From Flavobacterium humidisoli (GTDB lineage Bacteria > Bacteroidota > Bacteroidia > Flavobacteriales > Flavobacteriaceae), in assembly GCF_023272795.1 (NCBI RefSeq), contig NZ_CP096829.1, positions 3,348,001 to 3,412,000 on the forward strand: a stretch of 64,000 nt of DNA, in the 5' to 3' direction. Positions 54,648-63,917 of the stretch are shown here, in pieces (the stretch's first letter is position 1; each line of letters starts with the position of its first letter). The notes under the pieces are model-generated. The model made no database searches. It saw nothing but the letters and a program-made list of their open reading frames with translations, and had not been told where the DNA came from. The position numbers were made by a program, and so were the translations under genes.

Positions 54648-55037
54648 TTAAACAGGAATTTTTTCGATTAAAATTTCGTGTTCAGATTTATCAAAGTAAG
54701 TGCAAGTCATTTCAATAATATCAACGCGCCATTTTGCAATTCCAGCTTGTGCACAATGATTACAGAAAGTCATATAATCCGTTTCGCCATGCTGGTGTTT
54801 TACCAAATTTTCTATAAAAAGTTCTTTGTTTGGAGAATCGGCAACTTTAATCTCCGGATATTTTTCTTCAGCTGTTGCGGTATAATTGTTTAATCCATAG
54901 TAAACAGTGCTTCCGTCGTGAACGTAAGTATCATATCCTTTTACGCCTAAAATGATTAAATCCTGGATATAATTTGGAAAATCTGCACCACTTTTTACTT
55001 TTCCATGTGCTTCTTTTATTTGTTCGATTGTAAACAT
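54648..55037 (-). CDS. DUF1398 protein
   Basis: A 129-aa cytosolic protein matching DUF1398 (YbcV-like): VKSGADFPNYIQDLIILGVKGYDTYVHDGSTVYYG and FCNHCAQAGIAKWRVDIIEMTCTYFDKS. Function unknown. Fourteen bp upstream of the ThuA gene, so likely the same transcript. Confidence 0.85.
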   Translation of the reverse strand: MFTIEQIKEAHGKVKSGADFPNYIQDLIILGVKGYDTYVHDGSTVYYGLNNYTATAEEKYPEIKVADSPNKELFIENLVKHQHGETDYMTFCNHCAQAGIAKWRVDIIEMTCTYFDKSEHEILIEKIPV

Positions 55038-55134
55038 ATTTTTAATTTTAGATTGTTGATTTTAGATTTTAGATTTTGTCACGAATTACACGAATTTGAT
55101 TTTAAATAAAAGAAAAATTCGTGGTGAAAAAAAA

Positions 55135-56124
55135 TTATTTCAAAAATACGATTAATGATTTTATAAACGAATCAAAAGATTCGATATGTGGCAAATGTCC
55201 CGTATTTGGAATTTCCACCAATTTTGCATTCGGAATTGCTTTTTGTGTTTTCTTGCCCAATTCGGCATAATTTCCCATCGTTTTTCTCACTTCTTCAGAA
55301 ACTAAGGGTTTTCCTAAAGCTGTTTTATCTCTTGTTCCGATAATTAATAATGTGGGACATTTTATGTTTTTGAATTCATATAAAACAGGTTGTGTAAAAA
55401 TCATATCGTACAAAAGAGCAGAATTCCAAGCAACAATGTTATAATCTGGTGCGGTTGTCCATCCTGCGCCCAGTTCGGCCCATTTTTGGTAATCGGCATT
55501 CCACTTTCCATCGTAATAATTTGCCATTTGATATTGTTTGATCCCTTCGTAATTCTGTTTTAATTCCGATTCGTACCACCAATCAACGGGTTTATAAGGA
55601 ACGACTAATTTCCAGTCTTCCAAACCAATCGGATTTTCTAAAACTAATTTTTCTGTAGTTTCAGGATACATCAATGCAAAACGTGTCGCCAGCATGCCGC
55701 CCATAGAATGTCCTAAAATGGTCGTTTTTTGAATTCCCAAATGGTCTAAAAGTTTCTTGGTGTTTTCGGCTAACTGCTGAAAAGTGTATTGAAAATTGTC
55801 TGGTTTTGTCGATTTTCCAAATCCAATCTGGTCGGGAACAATTACTCGATAACCTTCTTTTGTCAAAGCTTTAATAGTAGTTTCCCAATAAGCGCCATTG
55901 AAATTTTTTCCGTGGAGTAAGACAATATTTTTTTGATTGTAGTTTTCTGGAATGATATCCATGTAACTCATTTTCATGTACTGGCGCTGACTGCTCAATT
56001 CGATAAAATGAACAGGGAAAGGATATTCGTAATTACTTAAATTAATATCTAAAGCTTTTATATTTCCCTGTTGGGCAAAACTTAAGTAGGGAATAAGTAT
56101 GAATAATAGTCTCAGGATTTTCAT
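55135..56124 (-). CDS. Secreted alpha/beta hydrolase
   Basis: A 329-aa protein with signal peptide MKILRLLFILIPYLSFAQ. The nucleophile elbow is GHSMGGMLATRFA, with VLLHGKNFNGAYWE (oxyanion), and an Asp/His near TRDKTALG and GHLPHIESFDSF complete the triad. Substrate unknown (esterase, lipase or haloalkane-type all possible). Confidence 0.88.
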   Translation of the reverse strand: MKILRLLFILIPYLSFAQQGNIKALDINLSNYEYPFPVHFIELSSQRQYMKMSYMDIIPENYNQKNIVLLHGKNFNGAYWETTIKALTKEGYRVIVPDQIGFGKSTKPDNFQYTFQQLAENTKKLLDHLGIQKTTILGHSMGGMLATRFALMYPETTEKLVLENPIGLEDWKLVVPYKPVDWWYESELKQNYEGIKQYQMANYYDGKWNADYQKWAELGAGWTTAPDYNIVAWNSALLYDMIFTQPVLYEFKNIKCPTLLIIGTRDKTALGKPLVSEEVRKTMGNYAELGKKTQKAIPNAKLVEIPNTGHLPHIESFDSFIKSLIVFLK

Positions 56125-56405
56125 TTTAGAAGCGATTGTTTTTATGATTTATAAAGTTAAACCGAACCATTTTTAAAACAAAGCTTAAAATCTTAAAGTT
56201 ATCAGAAAAAAAGCAGTTGAAATGGTATTGTTGTTTTTAATGCCAATAGTCGATAATTTGCTGAGATTTTATCGATTAAATGATGTTGATTGTGAAAATA
56301 ATGTATTTTAACGAGTAATGTGGCTCTTCAAAGAACTTCTTTTATTAACAGGAAAAATGCATGTAATTTAGTGTTAGAATGTTGTAAGCCTTAAAAAATA
56401 GTATT

Positions 56406-57098
56406 ATGAAAAAGACACTACTTTTGCTCCTGCTCACTGTCCCCACATTTGCCCAAGAACTCAATACTTTTGATTTCGCCGTTATAAACTCAACCTTAAT
56501 TTCTCCAAATATAGATCTCGATAAAGGCCGGAGTGTTATTGCGGCAAATCAAGATCAATATTCAGCTTATTTTCAGTATGCTCTTACGATGTGTGAAGAT
56601 GATATAATTTTTGGTGCTGGAATTGACAAGTCAGAAATCGATCGCACCTATGTGGGTTATATAGGAAAAATTTGCGAAAAATTTAGGGCTACAATTGGTA
56701 TTGGTTATGTAGATTCTAGAAGCGGTTATGAGGGAACTTTTACAGGTTTCAGTATCTCATGGCATTTTTCTGAAAACACTTATATTGGCGGAAACCTCGA
56801 AAATTTGCATTCATCAATTATTGATTATGAAACTGACGAAAGTTTTGATTATTACAAAAAACTGGTTCCCAAAGCCTTTGGGAGTTATGAAATTATTCCG
56901 CATGTAATTGCTTTCGGTCAGTTGAGTTCGAGGGTAAATGATATTGCTTTAAAATATCAGATTCGCCGATTTTCTGCTGGTGGATTTTATTCTGGACATT
57001 CAGTTGGCGGAATTTTCGGAACTGTAAATGTTGGACGATTTGCCTTTTCCTGCAGTACAACTTTTGAAAAAGTAAATTTTGGATTAAAGTTTGAATAA
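56406..57098 (+). CDS. Hypothetical secreted protein
   Basis: A 230-aa protein with a signal peptide (MKKTLLLLLLTVPTFAQ). The mature part has repeated Gly/aromatic strands such as GYIGKICEKFRATIGIGYVDS, GGFYSGHSVGGIFGTVNVGRF, ending FGLKFE, which fits a small outer-membrane barrel. No named family recognised. The 281-bp gap before it shows no ORF. Confidence 0.7.
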   Translation: MKKTLLLLLLTVPTFAQELNTFDFAVINSTLISPNIDLDKGRSVIAANQDQYSAYFQYALTMCEDDIIFGAGIDKSEIDRTYVGYIGKICEKFRATIGIGYVDSRSGYEGTFTGFSISWHFSENTYIGGNLENLHSSIIDYETDESFDYYKKLVPKAFGSYEIIPHVIAFGQLSSRVNDIALKYQIRRFSAGGFYSGHSVGGIFGTVNVGRFAFSCSTTFEKVNFGLKFE

Positions 57099-57127
57099 CG
57101 AAATTGAAAATACAGTTTGGTTAAGAG

Positions 57128-57170
57128 AAAAATCCCAAAGACAATATCAGCAATTGTTTTTGGGATTTTT
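57128..57170. terminator. Terminator between the 56406 gene and thioesterase
   Basis: AAAAATCCCAAA (57128-57139) pairs with TTTGGGATTTTT (57159-57170), extended by ACAAT/ATTGT (57141-57145, 57152-57156). Confidence 0.75.
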
Positions 57171-57192
57171 TATAAGATTAAGATTTACTGGT

Positions 57193-57630
57193 TTATAGTC
57201 CAATAAAATCATCACTTTTTGGAAAAATACTCAAAGCCTGAATCGCGATTTCTGGCGTTGGAAAAGCTAGCTTTCTCAGTTTGGTATCCATCCACGCACC
57301 ATCAACTGTGATTGTTGCGCAAAGCGTATCGTCTTCTCTTCTAAATTCGTGAATGATAGACCAACGTGAAGCGTCGGCTTTCATTTTTGAAGTTTTAGTA
57401 TGAATGAATATTTTGTCTGAAAGTTTTAATTCTTTTCTGAAAACGCATTCTTCTCTGAACAAAACAGGACCAAAACCTTGCGTTTGCATTACTTTTAATG
57501 TTAAACCCAATTCTTCTAAAATTTCGATACGATGTTGAGCACCAAAATCATAGTAAGCACTGTGGCGAACATGAAAATTAGGATCAAGATCTGACCAACG
57601 GAAAGATATTTCTTTTGTAAATGAAGCCAT
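57193..57630 (-). CDS. Acyl-CoA thioesterase (hotdog fold)
   Basis: A 145-aa protein of the 4-hydroxybenzoyl-CoA thioesterase type: FRWSDLDPNFHVRHSAYYDFGAQHRIEILEELG places the catalytic Asp near residue 15. It hydrolyses acyl-CoA or related thioesters; substrate unknown. Cytosolic. Confidence 0.85.
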   Translation of the reverse strand: MASFTKEISFRWSDLDPNFHVRHSAYYDFGAQHRIEILEELGLTLKVMQTQGFGPVLFREECVFRKELKLSDKIFIHTKTSKMKADASRWSIIHEFRREDDTLCATITVDGAWMDTKLRKLAFPTPEIAIQALSIFPKSDDFIGL

Positions 57631-57752
57631 TTTTAATATTGTATTTTATTGAAAATCCGAAATTACAAATAAAAAACTAACGAATAGCACAAAATTACTA
57701 TGCATGCATAATTTTTTTTCATTTTCAAATTATAAATAAGTGGTTGAATAAT

Positions 57753-58538
57753 CTATTTTGAAAGCAGTTTTTTGATTTCACTTGCTATCTTGTCTAGGTT
57801 TCCTTCAGCATTTCCTACTGCCACATATTTTATAATTCCGTTTTGATCGATTAAAAAGTTTTTAGGAATTGCATTTGTTGCATATTGATTCCAAATTACT
57901 TCTTTTGGATCAAAGCCAAAGTTAAAATCAAGACCGTCACTTTTTAGTTTCACTACTTTTTTAGCCACTGCAGTTTCAGACTCTCCGCTTGAAATTGCTA
58001 AAAAAACAAAGTTGTCATTTTTAAAAGGCTCAAGAATTTTTGATGGAATATCGTAAAACTCTTGCAAGCAAGGCGCGCACCAAGTTGCCCAGAAATTAAC
58101 CAGTACTACTTTTCCTTTTAAGTCAGATAGTTTTACCTCTTTTCCGTCTACAAGTTTTAAAGTAAAGTCTTTGGCTTTATCGTTTATATTTAAAAGAAAT
58201 TGTTCTTGTTTGACTTGATATTTTGGATCTAAGGCAGTAGCTTTAATCTTTTTATCGTTTTCGATTTTTTCTTGCTCAGTAAAAACCTCTACGACCACTA
58301 TAAATTCTCTGTCGCCAATTTTATCGCCAAATTTTTTTGCTAGTTCATTTCGCTTTTCTTCACTAACGCCTTTATTCATTGATTTGACATAACCCTCATT
58401 GCCATATTTCATAACTTGATCCATTGTGGCAATTTCGTTGTTGATAATAATAACGGTTTCAGGTTTTTTTGCGACTTGTTTTTGCGCATAAAATGTTTGA
58501 GCAATTAGAAAAATTGCTAGAAGAATGATTTTTTTCAT
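57753..58538 (-). CDS. TlpA-family thiol-disulfide protein
   Basis: A 261-aa exported protein (signal MKKIILLAIFLIAQTFYAQ). The N-terminal 125 residues are a lysine-rich extra domain; the C-terminal thioredoxin-like domain has C154 and C157 in VNFWATWCAPCLQEF, plus AIPKNFLIDQNGIIKYVAVG. Likely a periplasmic reductase or resA-like maturation factor. Confidence 0.9.
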   Translation of the reverse strand: MKKIILLAIFLIAQTFYAQKQVAKKPETVIIINNEIATMDQVMKYGNEGYVKSMNKGVSEEKRNELAKKFGDKIGDREFIVVVEVFTEQEKIENDKKIKATALDPKYQVKQEQFLLNINDKAKDFTLKLVDGKEVKLSDLKGKVVLVNFWATWCAPCLQEFYDIPSKILEPFKNDNFVFLAISSGESETAVAKKVVKLKSDGLDFNFGFDPKEVIWNQYATNAIPKNFLIDQNGIIKYVAVGNAEGNLDKIASEIKKLLSK

Positions 58539-58597
58539 GTGATTGATTTTTGATTGTTTAATGATTGATGATATAGTAAAAATAAGGAATTAAGTTT

Positions 58598-59059
58598 TCA
58601 TAATTTCATTTTAGATAATTCAACTTCTAGTTTATCAAAGTTTTCTTCGTTTTTATCGACAACATAAGGCTTTAATTTCTGGCATTCAGCTTCAGTTTCA
58701 AAAAGCATTTTAAAAACTACTTTGGTTTCATTTTCAGTAATAGCTTCAAATGTTGTCAGAATTTGAAAAAGCGGTTTCGAATGGCGTTTCCAAGCAATAA
58801 GATTGGGTTTGTCTATTTTTATGAATTCGCATTCGTTTTCAAAATTTCCTCTTTCAGGGCCATGCATGGTGAATTTCCATATTCCGCCTACGCGAAAATC
58901 AAATTCATGAAACGTATTGGTAAAACCTTTTGGTCCCCACCAATTTTTCAAATGTTCTGGATTGCTCCATGCTTTAAAAACAAGTTCTTGAGGAAAATTC
59001 AGAACTCGTGTGGTTACAATTTCTGAATCTGATGTTGTAGTAAGAATATCTGAAGTCAT
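58598..59059 (-). CDS. SRPBCC / AHSA1-domain protein
   Basis: A 153-aa cytosolic protein. Matches the AHSA1-like SRPBCC family: TTRVLNFPQELVFKAWSNPEHLKNWWGPKGFTNTFHEFDFRVGGIWKFTMHGPERG. Probably binds a hydrophobic ligand. No associated sensor or ArsR gene nearby. Confidence 0.88.
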   Translation of the reverse strand: MTSDILTTTSDSEIVTTRVLNFPQELVFKAWSNPEHLKNWWGPKGFTNTFHEFDFRVGGIWKFTMHGPERGNFENECEFIKIDKPNLIAWKRHSKPLFQILTTFEAITENETKVVFKMLFETEAECQKLKPYVVDKNEENFDKLEVELSKMKL

Positions 59060-59114
59060 TTCTTTAAAGTTTTTAAATTAAATAAAAATGCACAGTTATA
59101 AAATTACGTTATTT

Positions 59115-59480
59115 TTATATACTTTCAAGATTGTCCCATTCGTACTCTATTTTGTTTATTTTCATGAAATAAGGAATCAGCAGCAGAATTTCTAATCTAA
59201 AAGAAAAATGATCTTTTCCTGCACTGAAAGGAAGTATAAAAAGAGAAGCTATACAGATCGCAATTCCAACAATAGCATCTATTTTGGCAATCATAATGGC
59301 ATTAGGTTTTTCGAACCAAAGTGAAAACGCTGCAAATGCTTTTAAAAGCATAACACAAATTATAAAAATTCCAGTTCCAGAATAAGCAGTGTCGGTTGAA
59401 AATCCGTAAAGTGATAAATTTACATTAGGAACAAATAAATTTATAATGAGAGAACCTATTGCGCAAACTCCCATCAGCAT
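59115..59480 (-). CDS. Small membrane protein, likely missing its true start
   Basis: A 121-aa ORF from ATG 59480 (MLMGVCAIGSL) with three or four membrane segments. The same frame continues upstream about 37 codons with protein-like sequence (TTEQEIKSHFDEFEKPEI, then RRKLLPWWIKVFCWIF) up to an A12 run and an in-frame TAA at 59595-59597, but without ATG, GTG or TTG. The true protein probably begins in that region. Either the start codon was lost or initiation uses a rare codon. Function unknown. Confidence 0.6.
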   Translation of the reverse strand: MLMGVCAIGSLIINLFVPNVNLSLYGFSTDTAYSGTGIFIICVMLLKAFAAFSLWFEKPNAIMIAKIDAIVGIAICIASLFILPFSAGKDHFSFRLEILLLIPYFMKINKIEYEWDNLESI

Positions 59481-59629
59481 AAAGATCCAGCAAAAAACTT
59501 TTATCCACCAAGGAAGAAGTTTACGTCTTATTATTTCTGGTTTTTCAAATTCATCAAAATGACTTTTTATTTCCTGTTCCGTAGTTTTTTTTTTTTAGTT
59601 TAGATTGGTTGGTTAAATGTATTTTGAGT

Positions 59630-60907
59630 TTATTCTTTAAGCTGTCTTTTTTCTTCAATTTCATTTATTTTTTTGACAATCCATGGCAGTGTTAATCCTT
59701 GTCCGATTAATGTCAATAATACAACTGCAACAGAGATAAAGATAATAGCATTTCTGAGTGGAAAAGGAGTTCCGTCTTCTAGAAATTTAGGAAGTCCAAT
59801 CGCAATGGCCAGCGATACTATGCCTCGCATTCCAGACCAGCTTATAATTAGGCTGTTTCCAAAATCCAGAAGGGCATTTTCGCTTACTTTTCGTTTTCCT
59901 CTTTTGTTGTTTAGAAAGGCCTTTTGCAGGTTTTTCTTTTGAAAAAAGACTCTTGTCATTCTCGTTATTAATGCAACGATTGTAATTATTAAGGCATAAC
60001 CAATATAGGGTAAGATCATACTGTCGTCAATGTCTTTTAATATATATCGAAAATTGAGTCCGATTAATATGAAAATCAATCCGTTGAGTAAAAAAATAAT
60101 AACATCCCAAAGACTTTTTGAATTGTTTTTTAAATTTTCGGGAAAGATTTTATTGCTCAAACGTGCCATTGCTAAACCTAGAATAACAACTGCAATTACT
60201 CCAGAAACACTTAAATGCTCTGCGACTAGATAGGTTACAAATGGCATTAAAAGCATAAAACTAATGGTCACATTGATATTTTTACGAACTTTTGCAAGAA
60301 TAAAAGCCAAGATTTTACTCATTACAAAACCAACCAAAAAACCTCCTCCAAGCAATAAAACAAAGTTTAGGGTTGCTTTCCAAATAATAAAAGCAGAACC
60401 CATTGCTGTCGCAACTGCAAAGCGATAAGCAACAAGAGCAGAGGCATCATTTATAAGACTTTCGCCTTCTAAAATGGTAAGTGTTTTTTCGGGTAAACCA
60501 AGACCTTTTGTAATGTTTACTGCTGCAACAGCGTCTGTAGCGGAGAGAATGGCTCCTAGTACAAAAGACAAAGGCCAGGTCATGCCTGGTATCATGTAGT
60601 GAGAAACAACTGCAATCCAAAATGTAGTAAGAAATACAAGCGGAATCGCTAATGTGCTAATAGTGCTAAGATTCGTTTTAAAATGTTTGGGTGAAATATT
60701 GAAAGAAGCATCATATAATAATGGAGGAAGAAAAATCAGGAAAATAATTTCGGGATTGATCTCGATTTCCTGCATAGTCGGAATAAACCCGATTGCGACT
60801 CCAACGATAACAAGTAGAATCGGGTAGGGAAGTTTGGCTTTATCGGCAAAAGCTGATAGTCCTATGACAATGGCAAGTATGAATATAATAATGCTGTAGT
60901 TTTCCAT
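59630..60907 (-). CDS. CPA1-family Na+/H+ antiporter
   Basis: A 425-aa polytopic membrane protein (about 12 segments) exchanging Na+ or K+ for H+. Support: FLIFLPPLLYDASFNISPKHF, GAILSATDAVAAVNITKGLGLPEK, LEGESLINDASALVAYRF and SWSGMRGIVSLAIAIGLP, the classical NhaP-type signatures. No C-terminal regulatory domain. Role in pH/Na+ homeostasis (inferred). Confidence 0.93.
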   Translation of the reverse strand: MENYSIIIFILAIVIGLSAFADKAKLPYPILLVIVGVAIGFIPTMQEIEINPEIIFLIFLPPLLYDASFNISPKHFKTNLSTISTLAIPLVFLTTFWIAVVSHYMIPGMTWPLSFVLGAILSATDAVAAVNITKGLGLPEKTLTILEGESLINDASALVAYRFAVATAMGSAFIIWKATLNFVLLLGGGFLVGFVMSKILAFILAKVRKNINVTISFMLLMPFVTYLVAEHLSVSGVIAVVILGLAMARLSNKIFPENLKNNSKSLWDVIIFLLNGLIFILIGLNFRYILKDIDDSMILPYIGYALIITIVALITRMTRVFFQKKNLQKAFLNNKRGKRKVSENALLDFGNSLIISWSGMRGIVSLAIAIGLPKFLEDGTPFPLRNAIIFISVAVVLLTLIGQGLTLPWIVKKINEIEEKRQLKE

Positions 60908-60998
60908 TCTTCTAATTTTGAAAAAGGCTAATGTAATTAATTTCGGGTTAATGAAAGTATGCTGTTTTTATAAAAATAAGTTCTTATGAAAATTATTG

Positions 60999-61076
60999 CC
61001 CTAGCCCCGATAGCAGCGACATCCTTTTGTGCCGGTGTTCGGCACAAAAGATATAGCGGATAGCGGGAAACAGCTT
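60999..61076. repeat. Structured repeat, third copy (upstream of dnaK)
   Basis: CCCTAGCCCCGATAGCAGCG leads into CTTTTGTGCCG/CGGCACAAAAG (61024-61050) and exits through ATAGCGGATAGCGGG. Stem pairing is perfect here, while the copy at 48968 has one mismatch. Confidence 0.75.
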
Positions 61077-61206
61077 CATAATTGCTTCATAATGACAGGA
61101 AAAAAATAGGACGTGCCACGAATGTCAGGTTTGGAAAATGTCATGTTGTCAGATGATTTTTAGGGCACTGACGCTAAAACTGACAATTTTATTTAGTTTT
61201 TTATAT

Positions 61207-61221
61207 TGGCACAAAGATTGA
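61207..61221 (+). promoter_or_regulatory. Sigma-54-like site upstream of dnaK
   Basis: TGGCAC-N5-TTGA matches the sigma-54 consensus TGGCAC-N5-TTGC except for the final base of the -12 element. It lies 50 nt before the ATG. It also overlaps a TATATTGG imperfect -7 box, so a normal promoter is the alternative. Confidence 0.35.
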
Positions 61222-61271
61222 CTTATGCCACCTGAGTTATAAAATTAAATCAAAAATTAAATATATAAAAA

Positions 61272-63155
61272 ATGGGTAAAATAATCGGAATTGACTTAGG
61301 TACGACGAACTCTTGTGTTTCTGTAATGGAAGGTAACGAAGCAGTTGTTATCCCTAACGCAGAAGGAAAAAGAACTACACCATCTATCATCGCTTTTGTT
61401 GAAGGTGGAGAAATTAAAGTAGGTGATCCTGCAAAAAGACAAGCAGTAACGAATCCTACAAAAACGATTGCTTCTATTAAACGTTTTATGGGACACACTT
61501 TTGCTGAAACTCAAGAAGAGGCAAAAAGAGTTCCTTACAGTGTTGTAAAAGGTGACAACAATACTCCACGTGTGGATATTGACGGTCGTTTATACACTGC
61601 TCAAGAATTGTCTGCTATGACACTTCAAAAAATGAAAAAAACTGCTGAAGACTATTTAGGTCAAACAGTAACTGAGGCAGTTATCACTGTTCCTGCATAC
61701 TTTAACGATGCTCAGCGTCAAGCTACAAAAGAAGCTGGTGAAATCGCTGGTCTTAAAGTTATGCGTATCATCAACGAGCCAACTGCTGCTGCACTTGCTT
61801 ACGGATTAGATAAAAAAGGAAATGATCAAAAAATTGCTGTTTACGATTTAGGTGGAGGTACTTTTGATATCTCTGTTCTTGAATTAGGAGACGGTGTATT
61901 TGAAGTATTATCTACAAATGGTGATACTCACTTAGGTGGTGATGATTTTGACCAAGTTATTATTGACTGGTTAGCTGACGAATTCAAAACTGAAGAAGGT
62001 ATTGATTTACGTTTAGATCCAATGTCATTACAACGTTTGAAAGAAGCTGCTGAGAAAGCTAAGATTGAATTATCATCTTCTGCTGAAACAGAAATCAACT
62101 TACCATACGTAACTGCTACTGCTTCTGGACCAAAACACTTAGTGAAAAAATTATCTAGAGCTAAATTTGAGCAATTATCTGATTCTTTAGTAAAACGTTC
62201 TATGGAGCCAGTTGCTAAAGCATTAAAAGATGCAGGTTTATCTACATCTGATATTGACGAAGTTATCCTTGTAGGAGGTTCTACTCGTATGCCAAGAATC
62301 GCTGACGAAGTTGAAAAATTCTTCGGTAAAAAAGCGTCTAAAGGTGTTAATCCTGATGAGGTTGTTGCTATTGGAGCTGCTATTCAAGGTGGAGTTTTAT
62401 CTGGAGATGTAAAAGATGTATTGTTACTTGACGTAACACCTCTTTCTTTAGGTATCGAAACTATGGGTGGTGTATTGACTAAATTAATCGAGTCTAACAC
62501 AACTATCCCAACTAAAAAATCTCAAGTATTCTCTACTGCTGCTGATTCTCAACCATCTGTTGAAATCCACGTATTACAAGGAGAAAGAGCGATGGCTGCT
62601 GATAACAAAACTATCGGTCGTTTCCACTTAGATGGTATTCCACCAGCACCAAGAGGAGTTCCTCAAATCGAAGTAACTTTCGATATCGATGCTAATGGTA
62701 TCATCAAAGTTTCTGCAACTGACAAAGGAACTGGAAAATCTCACGATATCCGTATCGAAGCTTCTTCTGGTTTAACAGCTGAAGAAATCGAAAAAATGAA
62801 AAAAGATGCTGAAGCTAACGCTGATGCTGACAGAATTGCAAAAGAAAGAGCTGAGAAATTGAACGAAGCTGACAGTACTATCTTCCAAACTGAATCTCAA
62901 TTGAAAGAGTTAGGAGATAAATTGACAGACGATCAAAAAACAGCTATCGAATACGCTTTAACTGAATTGAGAATGGCTCACCAATCTCAAGATCTTGACG
63001 CAATCCAAAAAGGATTAGACAATGTAAATGCAGCTTGGAAAACAGCTACAGAAGCAATGTATGCTCAAGGTGGTGAAGGACAACAAGCTGCTCCACAACA
63101 AGAGCAGTCTTCTGGAGACAATGTTGAAGACGTTGAATTCGAAGAAGTAAAATAA
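61272..63155 (+). CDS. dnaK: Molecular chaperone DnaK (Hsp70)
   Basis: A 627-aa Hsp70. ATPase domain: [65 protein letters not shown]. Substrate-binding domain: [18 protein letters not shown]-terminus Gln/Gly-rich with the EEVK-like end. Not next to dnaJ or grpE. Terminator at 63202-63230. Confidence 0.97.
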   Translation: MGKIIGIDLGTTNSCVSVMEGNEAVVIPNAEGKRTTPSIIAFVEGGEIKVGDPAKRQAVTNPTKTIASIKRFMGHTFAETQEEAKRVPYSVVKGDNNTPRVDIDGRLYTAQELSAMTLQKMKKTAEDYLGQTVTEAVITVPAYFNDAQRQATKEAGEIAGLKVMRIINEPTAAALAYGLDKKGNDQKIAVYDLGGGTFDISVLELGDGVFEVLSTNGDTHLGGDDFDQVIIDWLADEFKTEEGIDLRLDPMSLQRLKEAAEKAKIELSSSAETEINLPYVTATASGPKHLVKKLSRAKFEQLSDSLVKRSMEPVAKALKDAGLSTSDIDEVILVGGSTRMPRIADEVEKFFGKKASKGVNPDEVVAIGAAIQGGVLSGDVKDVLLLDVTPLSLGIETMGGVLTKLIESNTTIPTKKSQVFSTAADSQPSVEIHVLQGERAMAADNKTIGRFHLDGIPPAPRGVPQIEVTFDIDANGIIKVSATDKGTGKSHDIRIEASSGLTAEEIEKMKKDAEANADADRIAKERAEKLNEADSTIFQTESQLKELGDKLTDDQKTAIEYALTELRMAHQSQDLDAIQKGLDNVNAAWKTATEAMYAQGGEGQQAAPQQEQSSGDNVEDVEFEEVK

Positions 63156-63161
63156 TTTAAT

Positions 63162-63190
63162 CGTAGAGACGCACCGCAGTGCGTCTTTAC
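63162..63190. repeat. GTAGAGACGCACTGCAGTGC-type palindromic repeat, copy after dnaK
   Basis: CGTAGAGACGCACCGCAGTG followed by CGTCTTTAC; one central change from copy 1 at 38212. It lies 7 bp after the dnaK stop. Confidence 0.75.
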
Positions 63191-63201
63191 CATTGGAATA
63201 T

Positions 63202-63230
63202 AAAACCGAGTCAGAAATGGCTCGGTTTTT
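63202..63230 (+). terminator. Terminator of dnaK
   Basis: AAAACCGAG (63202-63210) pairs with CTCGGTTTT (63221-63229), stem extended by T.G and C-G, followed by T run. Confidence 0.75.
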
Positions 63231-63254
63231 TTGTGGGCAATATTTACGCTTATT

Positions 63255-63287
63255 AAACCCGACAGGTTTTTAAAACCTGTCGGGTTT
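63255..63287. repeat. 33-bp palindrome, left (downstream of RAYT stop)
   Basis: AAACCCGACAGGTTTT at 63255-63270, t, then the exact inverse to 63287. Identical to the copy at 63918. Confidence 0.85.
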
Positions 63288-63299
63288 GCTAAAAAGAAA

Positions 63300-63902
63300 T
63301 TATAAATTTAAAAATTCTTCAAGAGAAGCAAAATTTTCTCTTTGGTCATGAAAAGTTTTTAAGTTATCAGTATTTTTAAATAATAATAATACTTTTTCAC
63401 GTTTTAATTTAGTGGGTTTTTCAGATATGCAAGTCAAATAAGAGCTCCAAGGATATTCTATTGGATGATCGCAAAAACCATGATTTACAGGGTTGTAATG
63501 AATATATTTTATAACAGAACGTAAGTAAGCGTCATTATCAATTAATTTTCTTCTAAAAGGCCTTTCAAATAAAGCGCCGTGTCTGTTATATCCTTTGTTG
63601 ATGGCTTTTGTATAAGAGTTAAATAAATTTCCAAATGATTGATGTGGAGGGATTATTTTTTTAATTTCATGTTCTTTGTGAGTTTTTAGGATTTCTTCGA
63701 AAGTTTTAATTCTTACTAATAGATGGAAATGATTTTTTAGTAAACACCAAGCCAATGTTTCCGCAATTGGATCAATATGCTTAGTGTAAAGCATTAAGAA
63801 ATACTCATGATTTCTATTTTCTTTAAATAAATTTTCGCTGTTAATTCCTCGATTATAAATATGATAATATTTTCCAGATTCAAGAGTTTGAGTTTTTCGC
63901 AT
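63300..63902 (-). CDS. REP-associated tyrosine transposase (RAYT, Y1_Tnp)
   Basis: A 200-aa HUH-type single-strand nuclease of the IS200/Y1_Tnp family. Signature: ESGKYYHIYNRGINSENLF at the N-terminus, the HUH motif in WCLLKNHFHLLVRI (His-Phe-His), NPVNHGFCDHPIEYPWSSYL at the C-terminal side, with a conserved tyrosine Y-x-N between (KAINKGYNRHGALFERPFRR). RAYTs are linked to REP palindromes and are usually domesticated, not mobile. The gene is complete with 33-bp palindromes on both sides. Confidence 0.92.
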   Translation of the reverse strand: MRKTQTLESGKYYHIYNRGINSENLFKENRNHEYFLMLYTKHIDPIAETLAWCLLKNHFHLLVRIKTFEEILKTHKEHEIKKIIPPHQSFGNLFNSYTKAINKGYNRHGALFERPFRRKLIDNDAYLRSVIKYIHYNPVNHGFCDHPIEYPWSSYLTCISEKPTKLKREKVLLLFKNTDNLKTFHDQRENFASLEEFLNL

Positions 63903-63917
63903 TATTAATATGTTGAG

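Larger units (their letters stand above)
60908..61271. other. Intergenic region upstream of dnaK
   Basis: It contains a structured repeat (60999-61076), a sigma-54-like site at 61207-61221 and the dnaK 5' UTR. No ORF is supported. Confidence 0.6.

Noticed and set aside
63255..63287. Palindrome taken as a second dnaK terminator
   Set aside because: dnaK already has a terminator at 63202-63230, and the identical copy at 63918 lies upstream of another gene, so it is better explained as a repeat.
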